Shown: positions 48,215 to 61,336, numbered from the stretch's first letter. The stretch: 64,000 nucleotides of DNA from Chaenocephalus aceratus (GCA_023974075.1 CM043796.1:22870927-22934926); one strand, 5' to 3'. The notes: generated by a model from the sequence alone, not told the origin. Made by a program: numbers and translations.

Positions 48215-49081
48215 TTAAAGGTCTCCTATTATACTGTTTTTCATCAATATATTATAGGTCTCAGATACAAAACATGTCTCTGAAGTGTTTGGCTCGAAAT
48301 ACCAAACAGATCATGCATTGTAGCATCCCATAAACCCCTCTGTGTCAGCCCTGTTTCAAAAGTGCTGATTCTCTGTCTTTTACTTTAAATGAAAATAAGG
48401 TGCCACTCTCCACGTCCCTCTGAGAGGTATTTGGTTAAAAAGAACACAATAGGCGCTTTCACACCAAGTACTTTGCCGTACTTAGTGCTCAGCACTTAGT
48501 TCATCTGAACTCTTTAGTTCCCGGAACTATACTGCCGGCGTATACTGCCACCCGAAGTCCCCGGCCGGAAGTCCCTGGAGTTGGGGACTCGATTTACTCG
48601 CCTTCCGAGTAAATCGCCAGAACGCCGACACCTCCCTCATCACTCCACCGCTCCCATGTTTGTTTTTGTGTTGCCATAAGTTAGTCTCTCTCCATTGGTG
48701 CACTGGGCTAATGCTAATGCTAATAATGCTAATGCCAGCAAATACAATGGCGGCTTCACAAAACTTTTCCGAGTTTGCAATTCGCCCAGCCAATCAGAAA
48801 TTGGAACATTTTTCTCCCCATGAAGGTCCCTGCTCTCTAGCAGGGACTAACAAGGGGTGAAAATGTTAGCAAAAAAAGTTCTAGTTCCAGATCTTTTTTG
48901 GGTAAACGCAAAATCCCAGGAACTATCGGAACTATTCCTGGGAAAAGTACTCCGGTGTGAAAGCGCCGAGAGAATCTTTTTTCCTGAAACTTTCAGAATC
49001 TCTTCACACAGAGGGGACACATGTTTACAGTATGTATAAAATACATGAAAAAGTGGATTTTGCATAATAGGTGACCTTTAA
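48215..49081. mobile_element. TTAA-flanked MITE, interrupted by a second MITE
   Basis: The left edge TTAAAGGTCTCCTATTATAC (48215-48234) and right edge GCATAATAGGTGACCTTTAA (49062-49081) are inverted repeats with TTAA at both outer ends. Sequence just inside shows TCTCAGATACAAAACATGTC and a CCCATAAACCCCTCTGTG block; near the right edge CACACAGAGGGGACAC. A different element occupies 48452-48967. No transposase is visible. Confidence 0.75.
48452..48967. mobile_element. Inner MITE with 14-bp perfect inverted ends
   Basis: Begins GGCGCTTTCACACC and ends GGTGTGAAAGCGCC, exact inverted repeats. AAGTACTTT-like bases continue the match with small differences. Inside are AGTTCC/GGAACT repeats and a GCTAATGCTAAT run near 48707-48735. 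An 8-bp duplication is not clear at the edges. Its ends resemble hAT- or Harbinger-type MITEs; superfamily not settled. Confidence 0.7.
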
Positions 49082-52000
49082 TTACATATTCCCCACCCCC
49101 ATATGACAGGAATGGAAGGATTCATCACCTTGTTTTTTTAGCCATTGTATCCAAAATAATCAACCATTCTGCTTAAACCCTAATAAAATAGTTCTTATAA
49201 ATGAACTAAAGTCAAATTGACATCCTGATTGAAGTCCATTATACATGTGTCTGTCTTCCATTTGTTCCATGTCTGTTAGTGTGCAGTGGATTTATCAAAA
49301 CCTATTTTCTGAAAACAAAATGGGCTGAGCAACAAGTCTTCCAAATGAAATGGCAAAGCACTTGTTCAAGCCCTTCGGAAAACAAAACAAACAAATAAAT
49401 CAAATTGAAAATGCGACAGTGTTAGGGTTAAAGTGTGATGAGGTGTGTGCACAAAAACAACATGTTTATGGATGGTTTGTATTGAAATTTGCTAAATTAA
49501 GGAGACCTTCATTGTCATGGTTACAGTAATAAACTGAACTACCTGGTGATTATCATCGCTGCGAGTGACCTCACTTCACAAACAGGTCGTCATTTCATTC
49601 ATTATTCACAAAGGAAATAGATGAATACAGCTTTCAAAAATATCGCCACGTGCTGCTATTTTAATTTCCCATTTCAGCACTCCTACCTTACTGAAGGTTA
49701 GAATGATTACCTGGTGTGCACAAACATTTCCTTTGTGAGGTTAATGATTGTGCTTGTATTTGGCCGACAATGAGACCAAAAGCATCTCACATCAGGAGTG
49801 ATTCGGACGATTTGATTTCCAATGCACACCAGCACTTATTGTTGGGTTCTAATGCGTTTAAGCACTATCCAATCCAGCCCAATTACCCAACATGCATTTT
49901 ATTAGCAGATGTGCCAAGGGGTTTCATTGTGAGTCTTTCACATTATGATGCCAGAAATACATGTGCAATATCAATCTAAATTCATGAGCGTTTAGAAAAC
50001 ACTGCATGTGATAATGAACTGTATGTGACTCTATGAATGTTTTAGCATAGGGATTTTTATATGTATAGAAATCATAACTTTGTTAATGGTTTTTAAATAA
50101 ATGTAATTATTAACAGTTGAAACCATAATGCAGCAGGGTATTTTCAAATCCTCATAACATATTAATATGCAATTAAAAATGTGTATCTGTCATTTATTTG
50201 TCTCATATAGCTCCTCTTTAGTGCAGTTTGTTATATAGGTTGTTGTTGTGCATGTAAAATGTCCGCAAAGGCTACATTCAGAAAGTTGAATTTAGGGTTG
50301 TGAAAATATTAGTTTCATTTCAACAAAATAAATAATATTTAGAATATTTTAAGTGGGGGATAACCTGTTTACTAAGTTGATTTTGAATGGATATGTATAG
50401 ATTTTTATTGTTTTTATGTTCCCATAATAGTGGTATATATCTGTATATTGATTTTTGTTTAACTCTGATTTGATGGAATTTCTTCACATCCTACCAACAG
50501 TTTTACATGTGTTGACCTTATATGCCCACAAGATGGCTCCCTTTGCCAATTTGAAAACAATACTCAAATACTAAGGCTGGTGGATTTCGAGTTTGGCCAC
50601 ATGTGGGACCTGAATTAGTCATCAAAGTTACTGTAGGGAAGGACCATGCTGAAACATGTTCTTTTATATGGTAAAAATTGTATGATTATTAATCCTGAAC
50701 AAAAAATGTAAAGTGGTTGATTACTTTTTTTAAATATTTTAATATGTATATTTATTACCTCATTCACCATTGATTGTTTCCTAGAGAGTACAAAGTGAGT
50801 ATGTCAGGCATAAAGAGTGTACATTTTCAGAGTGTCCTAAAGAGAAAAATATGACATTGATGACTTATTCAGATTTCTATTATGACAAAAATAATGTGAA
50901 CAGTTCTTTGAAAAGTGACCTTTTGTGGCTGAGGAAATTCTGACTCATGTCACAAGCAAAAGTGAAAGTTACATGAAGTGGTTATGTCTGATTTTGACAA
51001 AACAATGCTTCGCTTCCTGTCAAAAATGCCTTCTTTTTTTTACCATGACCATGATCTTTCCCTGTCTAAGTAAGTGTGCTTAAATCTAAGAAATCCATAT
51101 AAAATAACAGTCATACGAACAATTTGTTTTACTGATCATGACTGAAAAACAGCCTATCGTGTCATCTTGATATGAGGACCTGTTGACAAATTCTGCAATT
51201 CTCTTAACCCATGGGAGGACGTTGCTGACAGAGGGTGACTAATAGAGGAATAGACGAAGAAAGGAATGATAAATCGGCCTCATAATGTTTTTTGTATTTA
51301 TGTAAGAAGCAGATGATAGGCGGCATCTCCCCTGCCAGCTGAGCAGAGAACAGAAGATTTTCCAGAGGCCTCGCAGCAGAAATATGAATCCCAGACATGT
51401 GGGAAAAGTATCAATTGAAGAGTAGGCCTACGAAAAAAGTATTGAGTGACTTATTGCATCAATGTTCATGTTTCCATTCCCAGCAAAGCATGAGCTTACT
51501 TTAACACACTCCCCCCCCCCCCACCGTCCTTCCCTGCCCCACATTTTGGAGTGAGTCTGTGGCGCCACACTTCCACATGACAGCTTAATTGCTGTAGAAA
51601 TTGGTTTTGTGGACAAAAAAAAAAGGGATTTTAAAAGACTTCTTTTTCAGGGCTGGGCTGTCTTGCTCATCATCTGTCACATTTGCCTGTCTAATGATGT
51701 TTAATAACAGTGTGGGGCACAGCGAGCAGAGCGAAAAACACAGCCAGCCATTGTGCCCCCGTCCCCTTAATGATGACTTGAGGTAAATGTTATGACGCAG
51801 AGGATTATTTTCCACTCACGGGCAATGTTCTCCGCAGCCAAGTCAACTGTCTGTCAAAGTCATCTTGATTTTTCTCATCAGCAAAAAGTATAGATTTTCA
51901 CAAGTTGTATTTTTGTACTCTGTGTGTGTGTCTGCATACATGCCGGTTTAATGCAGGAGCCTTCAAGCGTGGTTGAGCTAAAAATGCACGGTCTTGGAGT

Positions 52001-52229
52001 TAAAAACAAAGCAGCTTTTCTTACTTTCTTGGCATTGTGGAGATAGAAGGGTCCCCGCTGCTTTTACTACATGTGTGATCTCCTTGTGTGCCGGCGTATG
52101 ATATATGAATGTGCGTCAAAGAGCAAAACAGCACATGTGAATTCATGCCCCTTCATTTTCTCTCTTCACAATGTAGCCAGGAGCCAGTTCCAGCGGTGGA
52201 AGTACATTTACTTAAGTACTGTACTTTCA
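49082..52229. other. No gene recognised
   Basis: AT-rich DNA with short ORFs and a poly-C run near 51511-51522. The segment 49690-49980 is non-repetitive and of moderate composition but has no coding signature. Confidence 0.45.
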
Positions 52230-52446
52230 GAGGGCCTATATGCTCATTGTCAGGTTCATATTTGTATGTTTTGCCTCTACGGTAACATGTTTACATGCTT
52301 TAATTTCCAAGGAGTGTTTTATTTTTCGCATACAGAAGAAGAAACTGCTTCTAAAGGGAACATGTTAGCCTTTTCAGACCATTTTCATGCACAAAAACAC
52401 ACTACTGGAAAGGGAAAACCACAAAAAAAAACATGATACGGCCCTA
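52230..52446. mobile_element. MITE-like repeat, family M, copy 3 (internally deleted)
   Basis: GGGCCTATATGCTCATTG, CAGGTTCATATTTGTATG and TTACATGCTTTAAT at the left, GGAAAGGGAAAACCAC and a GGCCCT end at the right. The central CACCCTCTGTCTG block is missing. Confidence 0.55.
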
Positions 52447-54184
52447 CATTAATTTGGCATTAGTTACTTTGCATGCTCATATTTTTCATAAATGAAATTA
52501 GCCAATACGTAATGATCATGGGTAGAGATAGTATCCAAAGTAAGCCAAAATAAAGTAGCCTCTCTGGATAATGAGTTATTTTAGATCTGGTACTATGCTT
52601 TACTGAATACTTACTGAATACAGGACTTCTACTTGAGTGTTTCATTACATTGCATTTAGCTGTTGTTTCTACACTGCGGTATTATTACTTTAACTTAAGT
52701 ATAAAATGTGAGTACTTCTTCCACCACTTATTCTACCCAAAACTGATCCAAAACCAGCCCAATATTGTTAATAAAAGCAGCTTTAGTCAGGAAGTGTGCA
52801 GACAGGTAGGGCTTCCACATGGTATTATCTTTGGCAGCGGGGCCGCTCTGCACACAAACTCCTCTTTGTGTCCCTCGCAGAAAGTGCTTTTTTCTCAGAG
52901 GTAATAATGAGGTAGTATCTGTGTTTTCCATCCATGTGAAGTAATGTGAAAGGGAAGCTTTGATTCTGATTGTGATCTTTTATGATTTATAGTACTTTTT
53001 CTGTTAATGTGGCGGTGCTTGCAACAGATGTCATTTCTTCATACTGTACTTTTTGTTTTGTATGTTGCATGCTGGAGGCTAAATGCTGACAGCTCTTGTG
53101 ACTGTCACATGGCTCCATACTGTATTTGCATGGTCAGTAATAGGATTTTCCTTGAAAACATTGTATAAAAGGGACACTATTGTGCTTTTTGGGATGTATC
53201 CTTGCCTGTAGTGTGTCATATGGTTTCGGTGCATGGAGTCAAGTTTTTAAAAGAGAGAAAGACAAACCAAAAACATAACCTCTTTGGAAGAGGTTACTCT
53301 GTAGTTCAGTGAAACCTTGGGTGCATGTTTTGTGAAAAATATCTCTAACATTGATTGGAAAATGCAATGACCCATAACAAGTTATTTGTTTGAGGAGATG
53401 AACCCTTAAAATGGGAATTTGAGTGGCTCAATCCATTAGTGCAAGCTATATTTAATTCTACTTTAGAGTTCTTCAATCTCTTATCAATCTGAATTCTCAT
53501 TGTCAATGGTTTTCTAATCCTTTGGTTGTGCTGACCCTGCACAATATAGCCTTGTCTGTACTACTGGTGGTGACCGTTCAAGTTTAAATTTGATTATGAG
53601 AGCTGCTGAGAGGCTACAAGGGGACAAAACTTTGTGTTTAATTATAATAATTGTCTATGTTTCCATCACTGTGTTGTTTTATTTAATGTAAATACTCTGT
53701 TTTGACTGCTTAAGAGACATACTTTGAGCTAAAATGATGGGTTAAGAAGACATATCTATGTATAATAAAACAACCCTGCTCCCTTTTGGGTTTCAGATCA
53801 AAGAAGGCATACAAAATGATATGAAAACATGCAGCACACAAATCTGCTCTCAATTCCAATAAGGTAAAATCAATTGTCAGAAGCAGCGGGGTGCCTTTGC
53901 TCTGCAGGTGGTATTATACTGTGATCTGTTAACGCCTTCAAATTATTTATATTTCCTCACTTCATTCCAGTCAGGGTTATTTTATCTTCCCTTTATTACC
54001 AATAAGATCTGACTAATGGCAGGATATGACTACGAGACTCTGACAAGGTCTTGTGCTCATTTTCACATTCAGATATGGAAAGGAAATGAGGCTGTCAGAT
54101 AGTTTCTTATTTATATGCCTGCCTATCAGGATACTGCACACACATTCTTAGTATTGGTTGTATGTGGGGGTATAGGCAGTGATC
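52447..54184. other. No gene recognised
   Basis: Short ORFs only. A block at 53171-53240 (GGGACACTATTGTGC, CTTGCCTGTAGTGTGTCATA) resembles a reversed family M end. Confidence 0.45.
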
Positions 54185-54452
54185 CAACATCTAGTTTCAG
54201 GTGGCCTGTGGAACTGCCAGTCAGCTGTTCCGAAGGCTGACTTCATCTCTGGCTACGCCTCCCTGCAGACCCTGGATTTCCTTGCTCTCACTGAGACCTG
54301 GATTACTCCATTCAACACATCCACCCCAGCAGCTCTCTCCACAGCATATTCCTTCTCCCATACACCCAGACCCTCTGGCAGAGGAGATGGCACTGGTCTC
54401 CTGCTCTCTCCCAAATGGAGCTTTTCCCTCTTCAAGCTACCTAACTGCACTC
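54185..54452 (+). pseudogene. L2 endonuclease N-terminal fragment
   Basis: About 90 codons: GLWNCQSAV (Asn block), LALTETWI (catalytic Glu), and SGRGDGTGLL. The sequence then jumps at about 54440-54455 to the linker upstream of RT, in a different frame. The GDFN and SDH parts of the endonuclease are missing, so no DNA-nicking activity can remain. Confidence 0.8.
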
Positions 54453-54453
54453 C

Positions 54454-56295
54454 TTCCACCGCGACAACATCCTAACCTATCAGGCTCTCCTCTCCTCTTT
54501 CTCTGCTTCGATCTCTCAGGCAAAAAGCACTTTCTTTCAAGATAAGATCCAATCTTCCTATTCCAATCCCAAAAAACTATTTTCCATCTTCTCCACCCTC
54601 TTGGACCCTCCCAAAGCCCCTCCCCCCTCCTCACTTCTGTCAAGCGACTTTGTTAACCACTTTGAAAAAAAGGTTGATGATATTCGCTCTTCTTTTTCTG
54701 ACTCACCTTTACTCACCGCTGGGTCACCAGACCCTCCTTCCACCCGCACACTAACCTCCTTTTCCCCTCTCTCGCCAAGTGAGGTTCTTACCCTCATTAC
54801 CTCTGCCCGCCCTACCAACTGTCCTCTGGACCCTATCCCTTCAAACCTCCTTCAGACTATCGCTCCTGATATTCTACCGTTTCTCACCCATTTCATCAAC
54901 ACTTCTCTAACTTCTGGTCACTTTCCAAACAGTCTCAAGGAGGCAAGAGTAAACCCTCTCCTAAAGAAACCCACTCTCAACCCGTCTGATGTTATAAACT
55001 ACAGGCCTGTCTCTCTACTCCCGTTCCTGTCTAAAACACTTGAACGCGCTGTCTTTAAACAACTCTCCTGTTATCTCCATCAGAACAACCTTCTGGATCC
55101 GCACCAGTCTGGTTTCAAGGCAGGTCACTCCACAGAAACTGCTCTCATTGCTGTCACTGGGGAACTGCACACTGCCAAAGCAGCATCCCTCTCCTCTGTC
55201 ATCATCCTTTTGGACCTGTCTGCTGCATTCGACACGGTGAATCATCAGATCCTCCTTCGCACTCTCCAAGAACTTGGAGTTTCAGGCTCTGCACTTTCCC
55301 TCTTCACCTCATACCTCAAAGACCGTACCTACAGGGTAACTTGGAGAGGGTCCGAGTCCGACCCTTGTCAATTAACTACAGGGGTCCCTCAGGGCTCTGT
55401 TCTTGGTCCCCTCCTCTTCTCCCTGTACACAAACTCGCTCGGATCTGTCATTAGCCCGCATGGTTTTTCATACCACTGCTACGCTGACGACACCCAATTA
55501 ATTCTGTCCTTTCCCCGCTCAGAGACCCAGGTCGTCGCACGCATCTCTGCTTGTCTAGCTGACATCTCTCAGTGGATGTCCGCTCATCACCTCAAGCTCA
55601 ACCTTGACAAGACTGAACTGCTTTTCCTTCCGGGAAAAGATTGTCCCACTCTTGACCTCACTATCAACATCGGCACCTCTGTTGTTTCCCCGACTCAGAC
55701 TGCAAGGAATCTGGGTGTGATCCTAGATAACAACCTGTCCTTCACTGCAAACATCGCTGCTACAACCCGTTGCTGCAGATACACGCTTTACAACATCAGG
55801 AGGATACGTCCCCAGCTGACCCAGAAAGCGACGCAGCTTCTGGTCCAGGCTCTCGTCACCTCACACCTAGACTACTGCAACTCCCTCCTGGCTGATCTAC
55901 CTGCATGTGCCATCCGACCTCTGCAGCTCATCCAGAATGCAGCGGCTCGTCTGGTCTTCAACCTTCCTAAATGTTCCCACACCACTCCGCTCCTCCGCTC
56001 CCTTCACTGGCTTCCGGTAACTGCTAGAATCCACTTCAAGACACTGGTACTTGCATACCATGCTGGGAATGGATCTGGCCCCTCCTACATCCAGGACATG
56101 GTTAAACCGTACACCCCAGCGCGTGCACTACGCTCTGCATCAGTCAAACGACTCGCTGCACCCTCGCTGCGAGGGGGACCCAAGTTCCCATCAGCAAAAA
56201 CACGTGGGTTTGCTATCCTGGCTCCAAAATGGTGGAATGAGCTCCCCATTGACATCAGGACAGCAGAAAGCCTGCACATCTTCCGCTTTGGATAA
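54454..56295 (+). CDS. L2 reverse transcriptase, open frame
   Basis: The frame is open from about 54454 through the first Met-coded codon at 54601 to 56295 (564 codons from 54601). It has the linker, then RT motifs: NYRPVSLLP, FDTVNHQILL (motif A, catalytic Asp), TGVPQGSVLGP, HCYADDTQL (YADD at 55480-55491), NLDKTELLF and ARNLGVILD. The C-terminal thumb includes LDYCNSLLADLP and LHWLPVTARIHFKTL. No stop or frameshift is seen over the whole RT domain, which suggests a fairly young insertion. The C-terminus ends at HIFRFG, shorter than usual, because of the deletion into the 3' tail. Without the endonuclease it is unlikely to mobilise itself. Confidence 0.88.
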   Translation, partial: FHRDNILTYQALLSSFSASISQAKSTFFQDKIQSSYSNPKKLFSIFSTLLDPPKAPPPSSLLSSDFVNHFEKKVDDIRSSFSDSPLLTAGSPDPPSTRTLTSFSPLSPSEVLTLITSARPTNCPLDPIPSNLLQTIAPDILPFLTHFINTSLTSGHFPNSLKEARVNPLLKKPTLNPSDVINYRPVSLLPFLSKTLERAVFKQLSCYLHQNNLLDPHQSGFKAGHSTETALIAVTGELHTAKAASLSSVIILLDLSAAFDTVNHQILLRTLQELGVSGSALSLFTSYLKDRTYRVTWRGSESDPCQLTTGVPQGSVLGPLLFSLYTNSLGSVISPHGFSYHCYADDTQLILSFPRSETQVVARISACLADISQWMSAHHLKLNLDKTELLFLPGKDCPTLDLTINIGTSVVSPTQTARNLGVILDNNLSFTANIAATTRCCRYTLYNIRRIRPQLTQKATQLLVQALVTSHLDYCNSLLADLPACAIRPLQLIQNAAARLVFNLPKCSHTTPLLRSLHWLPVTARIHFKTLVLAYHAGNGSGPSYIQDMVKPYTPARALRSASVKRLAAPSLRGGPKFPSAKTRGFAILAPKWWNELPIDIRTAESLHIFRFG

Positions 56296-56316
56296 AAGCG
56301 TCAGCTAAATGCAATG

Positions 56317-56345
56317 TAATGTAATGTAATGTAATGTAATGTAAA
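56317..56345 (+). repeat. (TGTAA)n 3' tail of L2
   Basis: Tandem TGTAA units at the end of the L2 copy. Such short tandem tails are thought to form the priming end in L2 elements. Confidence 0.8.
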
Positions 56346-57604
56346 ATAAAAAATGATATGATTGAAAACAAAACAGCGAAATTATGATTTTATTAGGGAT
56401 GCGCATATCACTATTTTTTGGAAATGTTTTTGGTCGAATGGACTCTGATTAGATCTCTGGTAACCTTTTATTAACTTATCTCTACACTCAGTATTATCTT
56501 AATTTGATTGTTCACCGAGGGCATTTTTACAATAAAACCTTTTTTTAATTTGAGGAATATGTCTTCACTAAAATATTTCAAATAAAACGACAATAAAATG
56601 AAATAATAACAAGATAAATCTGGAGAATTGAATTATAATAATAAAAGGGAAAATCTGTTCTGGCTGAAAATAAATAATGTAGAGGTCATAAGGTCTTCAC
56701 TTTAAATAAAACCAAATACATTTATGTAATATTAAATGATTAATCCTAATAAATAAATAAATGAATGAATAATACATACATGCATCTATACTAATATAGC
56801 TTTGACAAAAAAGGACAAAGTCAAAAGAAACAATAAATATACATTTCTTAGTATTTTTTGTATTTTTTTACTTTCAGTTAGACCTTAGGTTATTTTATAC
56901 CTTTCATCTGAGTGTCATTGAGTCACAGGTTTTATCATTCCCATTCGACCTAAACTAACTCTTAGTTGAGTTTCAATTATTATCTTTGTGTGTGTTCTGT
57001 TAATACAATCTGAAAATCCACCATACCTCCTAAGGTCGGATAAAGCTGTTCATGCATATTCTCTCCATGAAGACTGACGACTGCTCTTCTTTTCTTTCAT
57101 ACTTGAGCAGAAATCCATTATTTATTTTTGCCATAACAACTCTCTGTATATGTGCTCTTTAGAGAAAGGCAGCAGGTCTCAAATAGAGGTAGTCAAAGAG
57201 ATCTGTATCCTAGGTAACTAGCTGTGGTTGCCCTGGTACCAACCTGGATCAACAGGCTTATGGTCTGCGTTATGAGCAGAGTGTCCACAATATATTGGCT
57301 CATATGTATTTCGGTATTAGTTGTATAGGATGGGTTTACACTGGCCCTGATTTATAGTGTGTTTCAGTAGTTCTCCCATCTCTGACTATCCTATATTATA
57401 CTGTGCAAACTTTCATTCTCATACCATAAATAATGTCAATCTATAAACAGACAACCATGGACAATATATTTGAATAAACCTTTTCTGCAGTATATCCAGA
57501 GCGGATTCCTCTTCTCAGCCAGGCCCTCCCAGTAACAGCAGAATAACTGGAAATAAAAGTAAATTCAAATGTAACTATATATTTAATATTGTGTATTCTA
57601 AATA
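56346..57604. other. No gene recognised
   Basis: AT-rich (AATAAA-like runs near 56570-56770). No supported feature. Confidence 0.45.
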
Positions 57605-57840
57605 TTTATTTTTATTTTATTTTAATCGTTTATTTGGCAGGGACAATGCACAGTAATGAACACTTAAAACATTCAAATGTGTCAAGCGTAACAGTGCCAG
57701 ATTTATCTTTGAGCTAATTTCCATCCGCAGTCCCTCACATAAAACATTTAAGAAGATTACATTTTACAAACATAGCAAAAACAAAATACATGATATGCAA
57801 AAAGTGCAAAAGAGCAAGAGCAGCATACACAAGTATTTAT
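57605..57840 (-). repeat. Probable retroelement 3' end, reversed
   Basis: TTTATTTGGCAGGGACAATG, CACAGTAATGAACA and a CATCCGCAGTCCCTCAC block, with an AT-rich edge at the left. Resembles a dispersed fish non-LTR tail; a weaker GGGACAATGCACAACG match lies at about 43752. Family not named. Confidence 0.4.
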
Positions 57841-60800
57841 GACTGGGAGAAAATATGTTTCTAGAAGATATTTAGAAAATAAACGTAGCCTATTTGAGAT
57901 ACGTTCATAACGAACGTAACGTGGGAGAAAATACGTTTCTAGCTAAACGTACGGTAATTGAGAATGCAGTTTAGTTCTGTGGGAACGTAATTTTTAGGAG
58001 ACAGGGTTGCTGCAGTCCACATGTAGTCACTCTGACAGCCTGTAACTCTTGTGGCAGGCGGCTGGCTGAAGGGTTAACCTGAGGTGGCAGCCAGCCAAAT
58101 GTTCTGCAGTAGATGGGTTCAAGTTTAGGCCCCGTGACCCCAAAATGATCAGGTGAGGGGTCGCGGGGAAGTCAGGAAACCATTGTTTTTAGAAATTCCA
58201 ATCATTTGGTTATGTCGACTGGGGCTTGTATCCCCCCCTCCCCCCTCCTCCCCTCACTTTTCTTCACTGAGAGGTCTGCACACCATCATGCCATTAACCA
58301 CATGTGTGCCAGCTAAAACTACACACAGAGGGAGAAAGGAGAATGACACATGTAAGAAGCAGAGGACGAGGAGGTAATGAAAGGGTGTTTTTGCCTGAAA
58401 CATACGTTTTCAATTACACAATACAACATGGAAACTGTAGTAATTGAGTCATTGTTTGTGGAAGACAGAAGTGGAGCGCTTTTTGTCAAAATGTCTTCTG
58501 TGGGGCCACTGTGTAACCAAATAGCCGAGCATTTATATTTAAAGGCCATTCTCTACAACCATTGTGTGTTTTGTAAGGTAAAAGAGTATGGCATAAGCAA
58601 ACCTTGGCAAATGTTCACTTCCCTGCAAGAGGAGTTTATTTCAGCTCAGGTTCTTTCCTTCTATAGAAGACATGTTCAAGGCCGGCTTTGGCCAAGCATA
58701 AAGCACTCTCCTGTGAATCTATTATCTTCACGAATAAGACGCTATAGCCTTTGTTTGACCTCCTCTTGTCATGAGTTCCATACATTCTGATAAACCGAGC
58801 ACGTGGACACTGAAGAAAAAAATCGAATTTAGTGTCTGCGAGTATCCAACTCCGTGCCAAATAGTTCAGCAGTCAGACAGAATTTAATTAACGACCTAAA
58901 AAAACTCAATTGAATTTGTCGGCAAATGCAAACATTAGCATTTGACTCTTGAGTGACTTCACATGAACACTTAGACGTGGTTGTTTTTAGCCAATTGCTT
59001 TATGTACAGCGTGCCCCGAATATATATTGTCTGCATTATCAAAGGTCTTTTTAGTCTTTACATACCTGTTGTGGCTCATATAGTGTTTTCATGAGCAGAG
59101 GAGGACTGATTAGCACCAGAAAGTAGCAGAACAACCTTTTTCTACGATCAAAACCTCTCAAGAACATAGGAAACAACTGAAGGAGGCTGTAAAGCAAAGA
59201 AAATGAAAGGTAGTGTACATAAAAGGAGATGTTCTTGGGAATATACTGTAGGTGCAAAACAACAAACAGAACAACAATACACATCTACAAACAACGATTT
59301 TATCAAAGCAGCTGAAGAGGTTGCCAAACCTGGCTGTTTTCTTTTCCCGCCTTTTTTGAAGTGGCAATGGGATTTCTTTGGCCCTTTCCTACCAAGCCAG
59401 GGGCTCATTTACACATTATAAGCCTAAACAAGTAGGAGTACATGAATGCAGTGAGGATGCTTTCTCATCTGGAAAACCATTTTATCTCTGTCCCTTTTAG
59501 TGCAGCCACAGTCCAAGCGCCTTGTGTTTTTTTCTTCCTTATTTTTTACTACAACTTTTCGCGTTATTCCTGAGGCCACGTTATGAGCCGGGCCTCTTGT
59601 TGGAAACAGATGCTTTTCAGTATTTTTTTCACCCTTGGCTTTTGGACAGCCAGTTCCCTTATAGACCCCTTTCTTTACTCTGCCAATACCACAGAAACCT
59701 TTTCCTTCCATTTAGATGCCTGAAGTCAATACAGACCAACGAGAAAAGGGAGCCAACGCCAAGAGTGAGGGTTTGCAACCAAAAAAAGAAAATGTTGCAT
59801 TTGACACTGGAGGAAACATATTTTGATCCCAAGGAGGAACAATGAACGCAGCTCGACTCTTTCCTCATGAATCTCTTTTTATAGCACACATTTCACTGTC
59901 AATCCCACGCACATTAGTTACGTTCTTATTGTTTAATTGATCTTTAAAGTAATCTATCACTGCACTGGGGGTGTTCTGTTGGTGCATGTGGCATTACTCT
60001 TCTCCACAGCGGTATGGATGGATGGAGGAGTGATTCTGCCGCATATGTCATTTTCATTTTAATCAATGTCAGTGACAAGAAGTAGAGAGAATAACTCTTT
60101 TTCCTCTTTTCTCATACACACTATTGTGGATTGTAAATGGTAAAGGTGAAGGCTGCTCTTCTACATCTCTGCAGCACTGAAAACACATTCTCAAAAGCAG
60201 ATTTTTACTGTGAGTGATGGGGTCCGAGGTAAAGACATTTCTGCTAAAGTCACAACGGTTTTGGTAATTTCAGTCACAATATTTTACATTTTTCATGTAT
60301 TATAATATTTGTTGTGTCTAAAAAAAATGTGCAGCATTTTTATGTTGCCAAGTGATAAAGTAACTGAGGCAATCCATATGTATTGTGAAACTCTCTACCT
60401 TTAGTCAAAAGCTTGAATACTACTTCAAGGTTGTGTAGCTGTTCAAGCTTTGAAAAAGAACCTATTAAGAAGAGACCAATGACAAATAAATAAAAGTTTT
60501 GCAAAACTGAAAATACACCTTGCTAGGAATGTCATCAAAACCAAGGTCTGAGGCAAATACAAATCTATAACTATAATATTCATTAATTCCGTGAGAGAGA
60601 AAGAAAATGTTAGAAAAGGGCATGTTTTTTTGTTGTACGACTTTTTTGTGTGGTGCTTACACATTGTCACAGCGGAAATATGTTTAATGGCAGAATGAAA
60701 TACAACTGCAGTGTTAGTATTCCTGGGAGTTGTGCCCATTTTGGACAATTATCCACCTCTGAAAGTACATCCAAAAGAGGAGTAAGGGGGAGTTGGAGGT

Positions 60801-61270
60801 GGTGGACAATTCTGTGCAATAATGAACCTAAATCATAACCTTCCCATACTCTAATCAACCATGTCAGTGGCCTAATCCTAACCATATCATAATACATATA
60901 TTTGATTTTCCAATATCACAATCTCCTTAACCTTTACCTCTTAGGTGCCATGTGTAGACATTGTTGGACGGGAGAATTTGAAAATAAATGACATTGGACT
61001 TAATCTAGAGTTTTGCAGAATCTTCCGATATTGACGGAGCTATAGAGTTTAACCACCTTCTCATTCCTCAGTATCTATCCTGTTTTATTTCCCTCTTTGT
61101 TGTACTTAAAAGCCTCCACCGAACAGCTAATCTAAAAGAAAAAGGCAGAATTATTTGAAAAAAAGTAATAAACTAGGGATACCTGCTGCACGTTTCCCTA
61201 ATCTTGATCAACCATACAGTGACAGCATATCAAACACACATCAGGATAGAAATATTAAATCATGAAAATA

Positions 61271-61271
<1 letters not shown>
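57841..61271. other. No gene recognised
   Basis: Includes short repeats of an ACGTTTCTAGCTAAACG-like type near 57860-57990. The 137-codon frame at 58377-58790 and the others at 59148-59889 show no domain, no codon regularity and no splice context that I can support. Confidence 0.45.

Positions 61272-61333
<62 letters not shown>
61272..61333 (+). repeat. (AC)31 microsatellite
   Basis: 62 bases of uninterrupted AC. Gives an artefactual Thr-His ORF. Confidence 0.97.

Positions 61334-61336
<3 letters not shown>

Larger units (their letters stand above)
54185..56345 (+). mobile_element. L2-clade LINE, internally deleted
   Basis: A plus-strand L2 element: start of the endonuclease (54185 to about 54450), a junction where the rest of the endonuclease is missing, an intact RT frame (to 56295), and a short 3' part with GATAAAAGCGTCAGCTAAAT followed by TGTAA tandem repeats to about 56345. 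The GGATAAAAGCGTC...TGTAATG tail is typical of fish L2. The coding 3' end joins the tail directly, so a second deletion removed the ORF2 terminus and 3' UTR. Confidence 0.9.

Noticed and set aside
58377..58790. 137-codon ORF as a host gene
   Set aside because: No recognisable domain, no splice or promoter context, and overlapping frames of similar length occur on the other strand.
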